A DNA stretch of 64,000 nucleotides from Mucilaginibacter pankratovii. GTDB lineage: Bacteria > Bacteroidota > Bacteroidia > Sphingobacteriales > Sphingobacteriaceae. Positions within the stretch are counted from its first letter, which is position 1. Every line of letters starts with the position of its first letter. The stretch spans positions 248,001 to 312,000 of the forward strand of contig NZ_JACWMY010000001.1 of the NCBI RefSeq assembly GCF_014773265.1, given 5' to 3'. Positions 9,074 to 18,267 of the stretch are shown one piece after another. The position numbers and the translations under genes were made by a program. The notes below the pieces were generated by a model. It worked only from the letters and a program-made list of their open reading frames with translations. It was not told the DNA's origin and searched no databases.

Positions 9074-10726
9074 TCACCTGAACACCCAGAATAACGCCAC
9101 CATAATTACTATAAGCAGCACCGAAAGGAACTTGTAGTTCCCCACTCCTGCCCAGCCCGGGCTCTTCAGCGATTCGAGAGGTGATCTCCAGTAAAGCACC
9201 CCGCTTTCGGCGGTATGCTGCACTTTGTAGATAAAGGAAAGCGCCACCTGTAGTAAAACACAAAAAACAAACAGGTAAAAAGCCATCATCATAAACGGCA
9301 CCTGCCCAAGCAGGGAGTGCGGCAAGGCTTTACTGTAAATAAAAACCAGCACCCCTGCCGCCGAGCCGATGTACAGGGTAAGCTGTGCCGATATCGCTGA
9401 AGCTTTTTTCCAGAAAACGCCTAACAAAAACACGCAGGTTATAGGCGGCGCTATGTGGGCGATGATATCGTTAAGTCCGTTAAAAATACTTTCGTAATTA
9501 TTTAATAAAGGCAGCAACAATAAGGAGACGATGAAAGAAATCCCTGCCGCTATTTTGCCGGCGCGTACCAGCTTATCGTCGCTGGCATCGGGTTTGTAGC
9601 GTTTGTAAATATCATAGCTGGCCAGGGTGGAGATGGAGTTTAACGCGCCCGAGATCTGGCTCATTAAACCGGATAGTAAAGCGGCCACCAATATTCCCGC
9701 CAAACCTTTCGGTATCAGCTGTAATATCATCAGCGTATAAATACCCTTGCTGTTCACCACCTCTTTACCCGCTGCATCTACAGTTTTAAGGCTGCCCACA
9801 TCTAAATGCCCGGTTTGGTACAAGGCATAGGCAAACAGGCCGGGCATCACAAAAATAAATACCGGCAGTATTTTAATAAAACCGCAAAACAAGGGACCTA
9901 CCCTGGCATGGTTCTCGTCCTTAGCGCCCAATACGCGCTGAACGATGGTTTGGTCGGCGCACCAGTACCAGATGCCCAGCACCGGATAGCCCAATAAAAC
10001 GGCATACCAGGGCAAGCCGCTTGCATCGCCATGCGGGCGCATCATCGAGAGTTTATTCAGTTCGTTCTTTTGCTGCAGCACATGCACCATATCATCCCAG
10101 CCGCCCATTTTTTGGTAGGCAACCACGCTCATGATCACCGCGCCGGAAAGCAGCACTACCGTTTGTATAGATTCGGTAACCACTACCGCTTTCAATCCCC
10201 CTACCACGGTATAAATAGTAGTGATAACCGCTATGATGATCACACTGGTGTACATATTTACCCCAAACAGGGTTTGCAACACAATACCACCGGCCAGTAA
10301 CGAGAAAGAAATATGGATAATAATAGCTGACAATATAGAAATAAAGGCAAGCCAATCTCTGCTGGCGCGGTTGTACCTTTTCTCCAAAAAATCGGGCAGG
10401 GTTGATACGCCCGATTTGATATAGAAGGGTACAAAAAACAAGGCCAATAAGATGAGGGTAAATGAGGCCATCCACTCAAAGGTTCCGTTGAGGAGGCCGG
10501 TATCAAAACCGCTTTGGGCAAGGCTCACCAAATGCACGCAGGAGATATTGGTGGCAAACAGTGCCAACCCTATCATAGGCCATTTTAGGCTTTTGCCTGC
10601 CAAAAAATAGCTGCTCGCCGCGTTCTTTTTATTTGCCGAACGATGCCGCAGCCCGGTGTATAAGCCAATGGCCAATATCACCAGCACATATAAAATACTT
10701 ACCGTGGCATCAAAAGAACCTATCAT
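9074..10726 (-). CDS. Sodium:solute symporter (SSS/SLC5 family), probable sugar or sugar-acid importer
   Basis: A 550-residue inner-membrane protein with about 13-14 hydrophobic helices. The N-terminal segment with SSYFLAGKSLKWPMIGLALFATNIS and the following helix with a conserved GF.TG..... layout are characteristic of Na+/sugar SSS transporters (SglT-like). It ends with an isolated helix (FLSVLLIVIMVALFWVF). It lies 21 bp downstream of the fuconate-dehydratase-like gene on the same strand, so it probably imports the sugar oxidised by that operon. Specificity is inferred from context only; the SSS family also carries sialic acid, galactose and many acids. Confidence 0.88.
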   Translation of the reverse strand: MIGSFDATVSILYVLVILAIGLYTGLRHRSANKKNAASSYFLAGKSLKWPMIGLALFATNISCVHLVSLAQSGFDTGLLNGTFEWMASFTLILLALFFVPFYIKSGVSTLPDFLEKRYNRASRDWLAFISILSAIIIHISFSLLAGGIVLQTLFGVNMYTSVIIIAVITTIYTVVGGLKAVVVTESIQTVVLLSGAVIMSVVAYQKMGGWDDMVHVLQQKNELNKLSMMRPHGDASGLPWYAVLLGYPVLGIWYWCADQTIVQRVLGAKDENHARVGPLFCGFIKILPVFIFVMPGLFAYALYQTGHLDVGSLKTVDAAGKEVVNSKGIYTLMILQLIPKGLAGILVAALLSGLMSQISGALNSISTLASYDIYKRYKPDASDDKLVRAGKIAAGISFIVSLLLLPLLNNYESIFNGLNDIIAHIAPPITCVFLLGVFWKKASAISAQLTLYIGSAAGVLVFIYSKALPHSLLGQVPFMMMAFYLFVFCVLLQVALSFIYKVQHTAESGVLYWRSPLESLKSPGWAGVGNYKFLSVLLIVIMVALFWVFR

Positions 10727-10747
10727 AACAATATATACTACGTAAAA

Positions 10748-11980
10748 TTAATCTTTTAAAACAAGCAGGTCGCAGCTGCTTCCGGGTACTTGCGGTGTTT
10801 TATAAACACCACCTATAATTTGCGCCGGGTTTACAAAGTGCTTTTGCAGGTGCGGGATATGCTCTAAAAACAAAGCCTCGTGCCCCATAGCAATATGGTT
10901 AAACAATACCAAATGCTGGTGCAGCTGCCCCATATCGCCCACGTGCGGTACTACAGGTACGCCAAACTTTTTACACAGCAGGCTTACAGTGATAAACTCG
11001 CTCACCCCACCTACCCGCACAGCATCTACCTGCATAAACGAGGAAGAGCCCGATTGCAGGTAATTTTTAAAGATGATCTTATTGGGCACATGCTCGCCCA
11101 GCGCCAATTTAACCGGGGCAATAGCTTTGGCCAGCGTGGCATGGGCATTTACATCATCAGGGTGCGTTGGCTCTTCTATCCAGTAGGGGTTAATGCTTTT
11201 TAGTTTGTTGCAGATCTCGATAGCCTGCGGCAGGTTCCATTGCTGGTTGGCATCCAGCATCACCTTTACATCGGGCCCGGCAACTTCGCGTACGATGTGT
11301 GCCCGGCGGATATCGCGCTCCGGGTCGGCAGAGCCCACTTTAAGTTTCATGGCGGTAAAGCCTTCGGCCAGGGCTTTTTTGCAGTTCTCGCGCACGAGTT
11401 CATCAGAATAATTAAACCAGCCGATAGAAGTATCGTAACCGGGATAGCCCTTTTCTAAAATTGGCATTCGTTCCGCCTTGGTGGGTTGCTGTGCTTTCAG
11501 TAATGCTAAAGCTTGTTCCGCAGTTAATTCATCTTCTAAATAAGATAGATCCAGGGTATTTACAATTTGCTCGGGCGATAGGTCTATCAGCAATTTCCAA
11601 AGCGGCACGCCGCGTTTTTTTGCCCACAGATCATAACAGGCATTGGTTACCGATGCCAGCGCCAAATGAACCACACCCTTATGCGGCCCCAGCCAGCGGA
11701 ATTGCTGATCGTTGCTGAGCTGCTTAAACAGTTCGCCAAAATTGGCCATCACGTCTTCAATATCCTTACCCTGTAAAGTCTTGCCGTAATATTCGGCGGC
11801 TTTGCACACCAGGTCGTTACCCTCGCCCAGGGTAAAAGCAAAGCCGGTGCCAGTTAGGCCGCTGTCATCGTGCAGGCGGGTTACCGCGTAAGAGTACACC
11901 GGGTCGCGATGGATAGCGTCACTGCCGGCATTGCCTTCCAGCGGGAAACGTACATCATCAATAGTTATCTTCCTGATCAT
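10748..11980 (-). CDS. L-fuconate dehydratase-like enolase-superfamily enzyme
   Basis: A 410-residue enolase-superfamily protein resembling L-fuconate dehydratase (Xanthomonas FucD, human ENOSF1). Visible are the K-x-K acid/base motif in MKLKVG, metal ligands in LDANQ, IEEPT and GEHV, and the His of PHVGDMGQ. FucD converts L-fuconate to 2-keto-3-deoxy-L-fuconate in the non-phosphorylative fucose pathway and often also accepts L-galactonate or D-arabinonate. The start ATG overlaps the dehydrogenase stop by 4 bp (ATGA), indicating translational coupling. The aldolase and lactonase that would complete the pathway are not in the window. Confidence 0.88.
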   Translation of the reverse strand: MIRKITIDDVRFPLEGNAGSDAIHRDPVYSYAVTRLHDDSGLTGTGFAFTLGEGNDLVCKAAEYYGKTLQGKDIEDVMANFGELFKQLSNDQQFRWLGPHKGVVHLALASVTNACYDLWAKKRGVPLWKLLIDLSPEQIVNTLDLSYLEDELTAEQALALLKAQQPTKAERMPILEKGYPGYDTSIGWFNYSDELVRENCKKALAEGFTAMKLKVGSADPERDIRRAHIVREVAGPDVKVMLDANQQWNLPQAIEICNKLKSINPYWIEEPTHPDDVNAHATLAKAIAPVKLALGEHVPNKIIFKNYLQSGSSSFMQVDAVRVGGVSEFITVSLLCKKFGVPVVPHVGDMGQLHQHLVLFNHIAMGHEALFLEHIPHLQKHFVNPAQIIGGVYKTPQVPGSSCDLLVLKD

Positions 11981-12810
11981 AGTTCCTTAGCTTTTGTATC
12001 AATAGGTAATACAACCCCGTCTTTTGCAGCTGACTTATCCATATGCCTGCGATAGCCCAGTTCCGCGCCGCCCGATACAGGCAGGATTGTGCCGGTAATA
12101 AACCGTGCCTGCTCTGATATTAAAAACAAACAGGCATCGGCCACTACATCGCCTTCGGGGCAATAACCCAGCGGGTGGATCTCATCTAAATAATGTTCGA
12201 TATGCGCGGCATTTGGCTGCTGATTGCTCCAGCGGCGCAGCATGGGTGTCCAAACGCCGGCGGGGGCTACAGCGTTTACACGGATGCCGAAGGGTGCATA
12301 ATCCAGCGCCATTGATTTGGTAAGTGCGTTAACCGCCCCTTTTGTAGCGGTGTAAGCAGCGTGCAGTTCCTGGCCAATATCGCCAACCAGGCTACCGGTG
12401 TTTAAAATAACGCCCTTGGTTTCTTTTAGCGCGGCTATGCCATATTTAGTGGTATGGTAAATGCCTTTTACATTTACATTGAAAACCTTGTCCCACTCCT
12501 CGTCCGTAGTATCGCATACGGTTTTTGAGGGGTTTGATACACCGGCGTTATTATGGATAACATCTATCCGGCCAAAGCGCACAGTGGTTTCTGCTATCGC
12601 CCGGTTTACATCTGCGGGTTTAGACACATCGGCCAGTATATAATGAATATCATCATTAAAAAACTGCATACGGCAATTCCGCAGGCTATCTTCCTTGTGC
12701 GTGATGATACTCACTTTTGCCCCCGCCTTATAATACGCTTTGGCACATTCGTAACCTATCCCTTCGGTACCGCCGGTTAAAAAAACAACCTTATCTTTTA
12801 GTAATTGCAT
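11977..12810 (-). CDS. Short-chain dehydrogenase/reductase, probable L-fucose (or keto-deoxy-fuconate) dehydrogenase
   Basis: A classical SDR of 277 residues: Rossmann motif TGGTEGIG near the N-terminus, NNAG, catalytic Ser in NTGSLVG and Y-x3-K in YTATK. The linkage to a fuconate dehydratase and a symporter points to NAD(P)-dependent oxidation of L-fucose (first step) or of 2-keto-3-deoxy-L-fuconate (third step); sequence alone does not decide. The C-terminus carries an unusual charged tail of about 20 residues after SGGAELGYRRH. It is the first gene of the three-gene operon, preceded by the candidate AraC-regulated promoter at 12976-13041. Confidence 0.85.
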   Translation of the reverse strand: MQLLKDKVVFLTGGTEGIGYECAKAYYKAGAKVSIITHKEDSLRNCRMQFFNDDIHYILADVSKPADVNRAIAETTVRFGRIDVIHNNAGVSNPSKTVCDTTDEEWDKVFNVNVKGIYHTTKYGIAALKETKGVILNTGSLVGDIGQELHAAYTATKGAVNALTKSMALDYAPFGIRVNAVAPAGVWTPMLRRWSNQQPNAAHIEHYLDEIHPLGYCPEGDVVADACLFLISEQARFITGTILPVSGGAELGYRRHMDKSAAKDGVVLPIDTKAKEL

Positions 12811-12975
12811 ACTGGTTTTGCATTTTTTATTTACAGTAATAACAATGTGGTATTACTGTACTTACTTGCTTTAATATTATATGTGTTGGTGTTTGGTATT
12901 TAACCGGTTTCATTACCCTCTAAAACACGGTGTTTTTTAGATAATGCTATAATTGGTTTTGTTAAATACAACAGC

Positions 12976-13006
12976 CAAATTTAACTGCCGGTTTAAAATC
13001 GTCTAA
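12976..13006 (-). promoter_or_regulatory. Candidate promoter of the SDR-FucD-symporter operon
   Basis: On the minus strand TAAATTTG (12983-12976) fits the Bacteroidota -7 consensus TAnnTTTG exactly. Nineteen bp upstream is TTAG (13006-13003), one mismatch from TTTG. The predicted start near 12969 gives a leader of about 160 nt. The weak -33 fits an activator-dependent promoter. Confidence 0.45.
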
Positions 13007-13010
13007 TAGG

Positions 13011-13041
13011 TAATTCGGCTATTTTAATGGATAATTCGCCT
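13011..13041 (-). promoter_or_regulatory. Candidate AraC-family operator: two direct half-sites 21 bp apart
   Basis: TAATTCGGCT (13011-13020) and TAATTCGCCT (13032-13041) differ at one base and are spaced 21 bp start to start, two helical turns as in AraC-type operators. They lie immediately upstream of the -33 box of the divergent catabolic promoter. A further inverted repeat AATTATT-N6-AATAATT at 13044-13063 lies beside them, nearer the araC-type gene. Confidence 0.5.
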
Positions 13042-13168
13042 GAATTATTTTGAAAGAATAATTTGCCGTAATGATGCGCTTTATCCAAATAAAATATAAA
13101 TTAGCCCGCTATATTATAAACCATTGCCAACCTCTGATGGCATATACTATTAAACACCTTAATTAATA

Positions 13169-14077
13169 ATGGGTAACTCTTTTAAACGTAAGGACGGCTT
13201 CGACGGGGAAAAACTGATCAGTATCCCGCAGAAGGTATTAACAGAATATGTTAAGCGATACCCGGCGCTTTTTAATATTTACATTACGCATATCGGTTAC
13301 TTCCCAAAGGCATCGTACCATTATAAAGAGCGCCGCCGGGGCTGCGTGGATAATATCCTTATCTATTGCCTAAAAGGCAAAGGCTATTATGTTATTGATA
13401 AAAAGAAATTTGAGGTAACGCCTAACCAATTTTTCCTGCTGCCTGCTACCGAAGAATCCATGCGCTACTGGGCTGATGAGGAAGACCCCTGGACCATCTA
13501 CTGGGTACATTTTACCGGTGATAATATCGAGAACTTCAACTCCTCGCTCAACCTTAATATTTTTAAGGGCCCCATAACGATCCCCTTTAATAATAAGGCG
13601 CTGGAGATATGGCAAAATATTTACCAGAACCTGGAAATGGGTTACAGCATAGAGAATTTGTGCAACGCCACGTTTTGCCTGTATAATTTGATAGCCACGT
13701 TTTTATTCCCCGATAAGCACATTGTAAGTGAGCAGGTGGAAAACGAGGACATTATTACTACCACCATTCTCAACATGAAGCAAAACATCGAGAAGAAAAT
13801 GACCGTGGAGGATATGGCCGGGCAGCATAAATTATCCAGCTCGCATTTCAGCAGCTTGTTCCGTAAGGCAACCGGCATGCCGCCGATGGATTATTTTATC
13901 CACCTGAAAATGCAGAAGGCCTGCCAGTTTTTATACGCCAACGAAACCAAGATAAAAGCAATAGCGATGGACCTGGGGTACGACGACCCGTATTATTTTT
14001 CGCGCGTGTTTAAAAAATACATGGGCATGTCGCCCGAGCAATATAAACTGACGACGAATGTGAGGTCGACAGTGTAA
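13169..14077 (+). CDS. AraC-family transcriptional regulator
   Basis: A 302-residue AraC/XylS regulator. An N-terminal cupin-like ligand domain (about 40-170) carries CLKGKGYYVIDKKKFEVTPNQFFLLPA, and a C-terminal double helix-turn-helix (about 200-295) carries MTVEDMAGQHKLSSSHFSSLFRK and AIAMDLGYDDPYYFSRVFKKYMGMSPEQY. It is transcribed divergently from the SDR-FucD-symporter operon, with 358 bp between the start codons. That interval contains direct repeats of AraC type, so it most likely activates that operon in response to the imported sugar or an intermediate. The effector is not predictable. Confidence 0.92.
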   Translation: MGNSFKRKDGFDGEKLISIPQKVLTEYVKRYPALFNIYITHIGYFPKASYHYKERRRGCVDNILIYCLKGKGYYVIDKKKFEVTPNQFFLLPATEESMRYWADEEDPWTIYWVHFTGDNIENFNSSLNLNIFKGPITIPFNNKALEIWQNIYQNLEMGYSIENLCNATFCLYNLIATFLFPDKHIVSEQVENEDIITTTILNMKQNIEKKMTVEDMAGQHKLSSSHFSSLFRKATGMPPMDYFIHLKMQKACQFLYANETKIKAIAMDLGYDDPYYFSRVFKKYMGMSPEQYKLTTNVRSTV

Positions 14078-14093
14078 TATCTTGTAATCAATT

Positions 14094-14666
14094 ATGACCG
14101 AAGAGATATTTAATAGATCGATTGAAACGCAGGAGTTGCAATTGGTTGGCCTGGAGAACAAATTGACGCACTACGGCATTGTGGCCTTTCTACTTATTAT
14201 ACCATTAGTATTGATGGTGCTTCATTCAATAGATTACTTCAATTCCGGGTCAACTGATTATAAAGATGGTGAGGTTTGGTTTCTATTTCTCCCCTCGGTT
14301 TTGGCTGTTATTTTCTATTTCATTCAAAAAAAACGGCTGAAATTCAAGATCGTTAAAACAAGTTTAAACGCAGAACAATTGAAGGGGATAATAAACGAGG
14401 TAGCTAAAGACTTAAAATGGGTGCGAATGTCGTCATCCACAAAAACATATATTGCAAAAACCCTTCCTGGCTTTTTCTCCGGAAGCTGGGGCGAACAAAT
14501 AACCGTATTATTTTATAACGATACCGTGCTTATAAATAGCATATGCGATCCGGACAGGAGGCCATCCGTGGTTTCCATGGGAAGAAATCGCGAAAATGAG
14601 AACACCCTCGCAGATAAAATAAATGAAGCCAATAATAAATTAAAGCGCGCTCCCGATTTGCATTAA
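14094..14666 (+). CDS. Hypothetical protein with two transmembrane helices
   Basis: A 190-residue protein not recognised as a known family. Helices at about residues 27-46 and 62-80 bracket a short charged loop. The remaining about 110 residues are predicted cytoplasmic, with mixed alpha/beta character and an ALGGW-free, YciN-like feel but no catalytic motif that I can name. It begins 17 bp after the AraC stop, so it may be cotranscribed. It has no obvious link to sugar metabolism. Confidence 0.7.
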   Translation: MTEEIFNRSIETQELQLVGLENKLTHYGIVAFLLIIPLVLMVLHSIDYFNSGSTDYKDGEVWFLFLPSVLAVIFYFIQKKRLKFKIVKTSLNAEQLKGIINEVAKDLKWVRMSSSTKTYIAKTLPGFFSGSWGEQITVLFYNDTVLINSICDPDRRPSVVSMGRNRENENTLADKINEANNKLKRAPDLH

Positions 14667-15136
14667 TAAGCGATCATATTAAAATACATAACCTGCTGCC
14701 TGCCACCACCCACCTTTACGTACTCAGTACACTAAGCTACCTATTCCATAACCAGTAACCTGCCGTATCCTATGCTACTTATCTCCCCTTTATTACAGCC
14801 CGCTTTTTAAGCCGGTTTATTTTCGCCGCTTTCTGCAAAAAAAGTGCGCTTTCCCAAAAAAACATTTCAAAACACTATTAACCGGCGTTTTTACAGCTAA
14901 AATTAATCTATTATTTATTTTTTATTAATGAACGCCAGTTCTTTTGTAGCATAATATTAAACCAATTATCGCTCCTGTAAGCTCACCATTAGCAACAGGA
15001 GATGTATTAAACCAACCATACCAAACCATGAACAAAACTGATCTTAACCCCCCGTAAGTATGCCGCCGCACGCGCATTTATTACCCTAACCAGGTAAACC
15101 AACCAAAATTAATCCTAAACATTAACGAGAGACAAT
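14667..15136 (+). promoter_or_regulatory. 470-bp leader/promoter region of the second SusC operon
   Basis: No gene seen on either strand. From upstream to downstream it holds a candidate promoter (TTTA at 14914-14917, 21 bp, TTCTTTTG at 14939-14946; one mismatch in each box), AAACCAATTAT at 14959-14969, a 7-bp stem hairpin CTCCTGT/ACAGGAG (14972-14978 with 14995-15001), and a nine-codon mini-ORF (ATG 15028 to TAA 15057). The predicted transcript start is near 14953, giving a long leader of about 180 nt. All these are suggestive, not proven. Confidence 0.4.
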
Positions 15137-18100
15137 ATGAAAAAATTTAAATACTTACTTATACTTTTCTTTCTTTTCCCGCTTAGTTTGTTAGCCCAGC
15201 AAACTGCCATCAGCGGAAAAGTAGTAGACTTTACGGATGGGTCCACACTTCCGGGGGTAAGTGTAAAAATAAAAGGCACCACCACCGGTATCATTACCGA
15301 TCTGAACGGAAAGTTCACCCTAAACGCTTCGGCTACTGATGTACTGCAGCTATCCTTTATCGGTTATTTAACACAGGAAGTTAGCGTTGCCGCGCTTCGC
15401 AATAATAATACCGTTAGCCTGAAATCCTCCAACACCAACCTTAACGAGGTGGTGGTAGTAGGTTACGGCACACAAAAGCGCGAAACGGTAACCGGCTCGG
15501 TATCAACCTTAAAAAGCAAGGAAATTACCGTAACCAAAAACGAAAGTGTTGTAAACATGCTTACCGGTAAAATTCCCGGTTTGCGTATCGTTCAAAAAAC
15601 TGCCGAACCGGGCGGTTACGAAAACACCTTTGATATACGCGGGTACAAAGCTGCCCCATTAGTGGTAATTGATGGTGTTCCCAGCGGTGGTTTCGAACGT
15701 ATGGACCCCAACGAAATTGAGAGCATCTCGGTACTGAAGGATGCGGCTGCATCTATCTACGGTGTGCGAGCCGCGGGCGGTGTTATCCTCATCACAACTA
15801 AAAAAGGCGAAAGGAACGGGCAGTTTGATATCAACTACTCGGTTAACCAGGGCTACCAGCAATTTTTGGGCATGCCCGAGGGTGTAGACGCGGTTGATTA
15901 CATGCTACTATCTAACGAGAAAACCAAACGCGATTTCGCCAACAACTTTATTGCCAACACCACCCCGGCATGGTCTTATGCCGATATAAAACCATGGATG
16001 GATGGCACCTACAAATCTGCCGACTGGATTGGCGCTGCCTTTAAAAAATCCTCTCCGCAGATTCAGCACAACTTAAACGTAAACGGTGGTACCGAAAAGA
16101 TCAGCTATTTCTTTAACCTGGGTTACATGAAACAGGATGGTATTTTTAAAAGCGAAGACCTGGATTACGACCGGTTCAACTTCCGCTCAAACGTTACCGT
16201 TAACATCGCCAAGGGCCTTAGGGCGCAGGTATTGGTATCGGGTCTGATGGATCAGAAGAACCAGCCTTACCAAGATCTGTGGACCATTTTTAAATACACC
16301 TGGAACCAGATCCCCCGCGACCAGATCTATGCCAACAACAACCCGCTTTATCCAAACATTATGCCCGATAACGCCAACCCGGTTATTATTACCAATGGAG
16401 ATATGGTAGGCGATAAAAAATTCAAGAACAAGAATTTTAATGGCCAGCTAAGTCTGCAGTACGATCTGCCATGGATAAAAGGCTTAAACGCAAGAGCCAT
16501 GTACAACTACGGTTACGGCGCGGCCGATAATACCGAGCACCGCAGAGAGTATACCTTGTACTCTTACAAAGCCGACACCGACACTTACCTGCCATCGAAA
16601 GTGAACGGGCCAAGCCGTATTCGCCGCTCATATTACACTAACGATAATCAGCTTACACAGCTATCATTAAACTACAACAATACTTTCTTTAAAGACCACA
16701 CCATTGCTGCTACCCTGGTTTACGAGCAAAGCCACGCCACTACCGATAACTTTTACGCCATGCGTAACATTGAGTTGCCGATAGATTATATTTTTGGCGG
16801 CTTAACTACCGACCAGGAAGGCTACATGGATGTTAACGGTCTATCAGAGATAGCTACCAAATCTGTCGTTGGTAAATTAAACTACAGTTACAAAAACAAA
16901 TACCTGGCCGAATTTATTATCCGCCGTGATGGTTCTAACAAATACATGCCGGGGCCCGATCAGTGGGGTAATTTCCCCGCAGTATCTGTGGGCTGGAGAA
17001 TTACACAGGAGCCATTCTTCCGCAAGCTGATCTCGGACCGGGTGTTAACCGATTTGAAACTACGTGCATCATACGGCGAATCGGGCGATGAGCAGGGGCG
17101 CGCTTTTAACTACATCAGTGGTTTTAACTACCCAACTGCCGGTTATATCTTTGGTGCAGGCTATGTAAATGGCTCCACCGTACGTGTGGGTAACCCTGGC
17201 CTGAGCTGGGCAACTGCCTACACCAAAAACATCGCTGTTGATTTCTCTTTATGGGGAGGAAAAGTAGATGGTACAGCGGAGATCTTCCGTAAAGAAAGAA
17301 AAGGCCTTGCAGGCACAACAGGTGCAACTGTGCCGGGTACCGTTGGCGCGGCATTGCCGGATGTTAACATCAACGGCGACCGCACCGAAGGTTTAGACTT
17401 CATCATCACGCACCGCAACCGCATCGGCGACCTGGGCTACAGCGTGAGCGCCAACGTGGGTACCACCCGCACCATGACCCGCTACCTGGTAGAAGGCCGC
17501 CCGGGCAACGCTTACGAGCAATGGCGCAACGGCCAAACCAACCGCTACCAAAATATTTGGTGGGGTACAGATTATGCGGGCCAGTTTACCACTTACGACC
17601 AGATCTACAACTACGGCGTAAACACCGGCGGCGGCAACAACAATGTTGTACCCGGCGATTACTACTACAAAGACTGGAACGAAGATGGTGTTATTGACTC
17701 TAAAGATAACCACCCAATAGCTACCAGCGATATCCCGTTGATAAACTACGGTTTAACACTGGCCTTAAACTACAAAGGCTTTGATATGAACATGCTGCTG
17801 CAAGGCGCAACAGGCGTGTATGTACAATACTCGGAGCAATACGCCGAGCCATTGATGTACGGCCGTAGCGCTTTAACCCGCTTTTTAGATAGCTGGCACA
17901 CTGTAAACCCAACCGATAACGTATTCGACCCAAGCACCCAATGGGTACCGGGCTTTTACCCTGCCATGGGCTCGCCGGTGGCACAGGGCACCAAGGCCAT
18001 CCAAAATGGCAGCTACCTCAGGATTAAATCACTGGAGTTTGGCTATACCATACCCACCGCTACTTTAAAAAGGATAGGCGTAAAACGCTTTAGGGTTTAT

Positions 18101-18256
18101 GTGAACAGCTACAACCTGGCCACATTTACCGGGCTGAAGAATTACGACCCTGAGCACCCGGGCGAAAGGCCGGGAGCCGGATTTGACCAGGCGCTGGGTG
18201 GTTACAAATACCCGATGAACAGAACTTTTAACCTGGGAGCTAACATTTCCTTTTAA
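15137..18256 (+). CDS. SusC/RagA-family TonB-linked outer-membrane transporter
   Basis: A 1039-residue SusC-like barrel: signal peptide ending SLLAQ, carboxypeptidase-regulatory-like domain (about 25-105), NEVVVVGYGTQKRETVTGSV, plug with VVIDGVPSGG and SISVLKDAAASIYGVRAAGGVILITTKKG, then the barrel, ending NLGANISF. It imports oligosaccharides together with the SusD that starts 11 bp after its stop. Downstream genes encode GH43, GH99 and (divergently) GH92 enzymes, so the cargo is probably a mannose-containing glycan. First gene of a plus-strand operon. Confidence 0.96.
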   Translation: MKKFKYLLILFFLFPLSLLAQQTAISGKVVDFTDGSTLPGVSVKIKGTTTGIITDLNGKFTLNASATDVLQLSFIGYLTQEVSVAALRNNNTVSLKSSNTNLNEVVVVGYGTQKRETVTGSVSTLKSKEITVTKNESVVNMLTGKIPGLRIVQKTAEPGGYENTFDIRGYKAAPLVVIDGVPSGGFERMDPNEIESISVLKDAAASIYGVRAAGGVILITTKKGERNGQFDINYSVNQGYQQFLGMPEGVDAVDYMLLSNEKTKRDFANNFIANTTPAWSYADIKPWMDGTYKSADWIGAAFKKSSPQIQHNLNVNGGTEKISYFFNLGYMKQDGIFKSEDLDYDRFNFRSNVTVNIAKGLRAQVLVSGLMDQKNQPYQDLWTIFKYTWNQIPRDQIYANNNPLYPNIMPDNANPVIITNGDMVGDKKFKNKNFNGQLSLQYDLPWIKGLNARAMYNYGYGAADNTEHRREYTLYSYKADTDTYLPSKVNGPSRIRRSYYTNDNQLTQLSLNYNNTFFKDHTIAATLVYEQSHATTDNFYAMRNIELPIDYIFGGLTTDQEGYMDVNGLSEIATKSVVGKLNYSYKNKYLAEFIIRRDGSNKYMPGPDQWGNFPAVSVGWRITQEPFFRKLISDRVLTDLKLRASYGESGDEQGRAFNYISGFNYPTAGYIFGAGYVNGSTVRVGNPGLSWATAYTKNIAVDFSLWGGKVDGTAEIFRKERKGLAGTTGATVPGTVGAALPDVNINGDRTEGLDFIITHRNRIGDLGYSVSANVGTTRTMTRYLVEGRPGNAYEQWRNGQTNRYQNIWWGTDYAGQFTTYDQIYNYGVNTGGGNNNVVPGDYYYKDWNEDGVIDSKDNHPIATSDIPLINYGLTLALNYKGFDMNMLLQGATGVYVQYSEQYAEPLMYGRSALTRFLDSWHTVNPTDNVFDPSTQWVPGFYPAMGSPVAQGTKAIQNGSYLRIKSLEFGYTIPTATLKRIGVKRFRVYVNSYNLATFTGLKNYDPEHPGERPGAGFDQALGGYKYPMNRTFNLGANISF

Positions 18257-18267
18257 TCTTATTGAAT

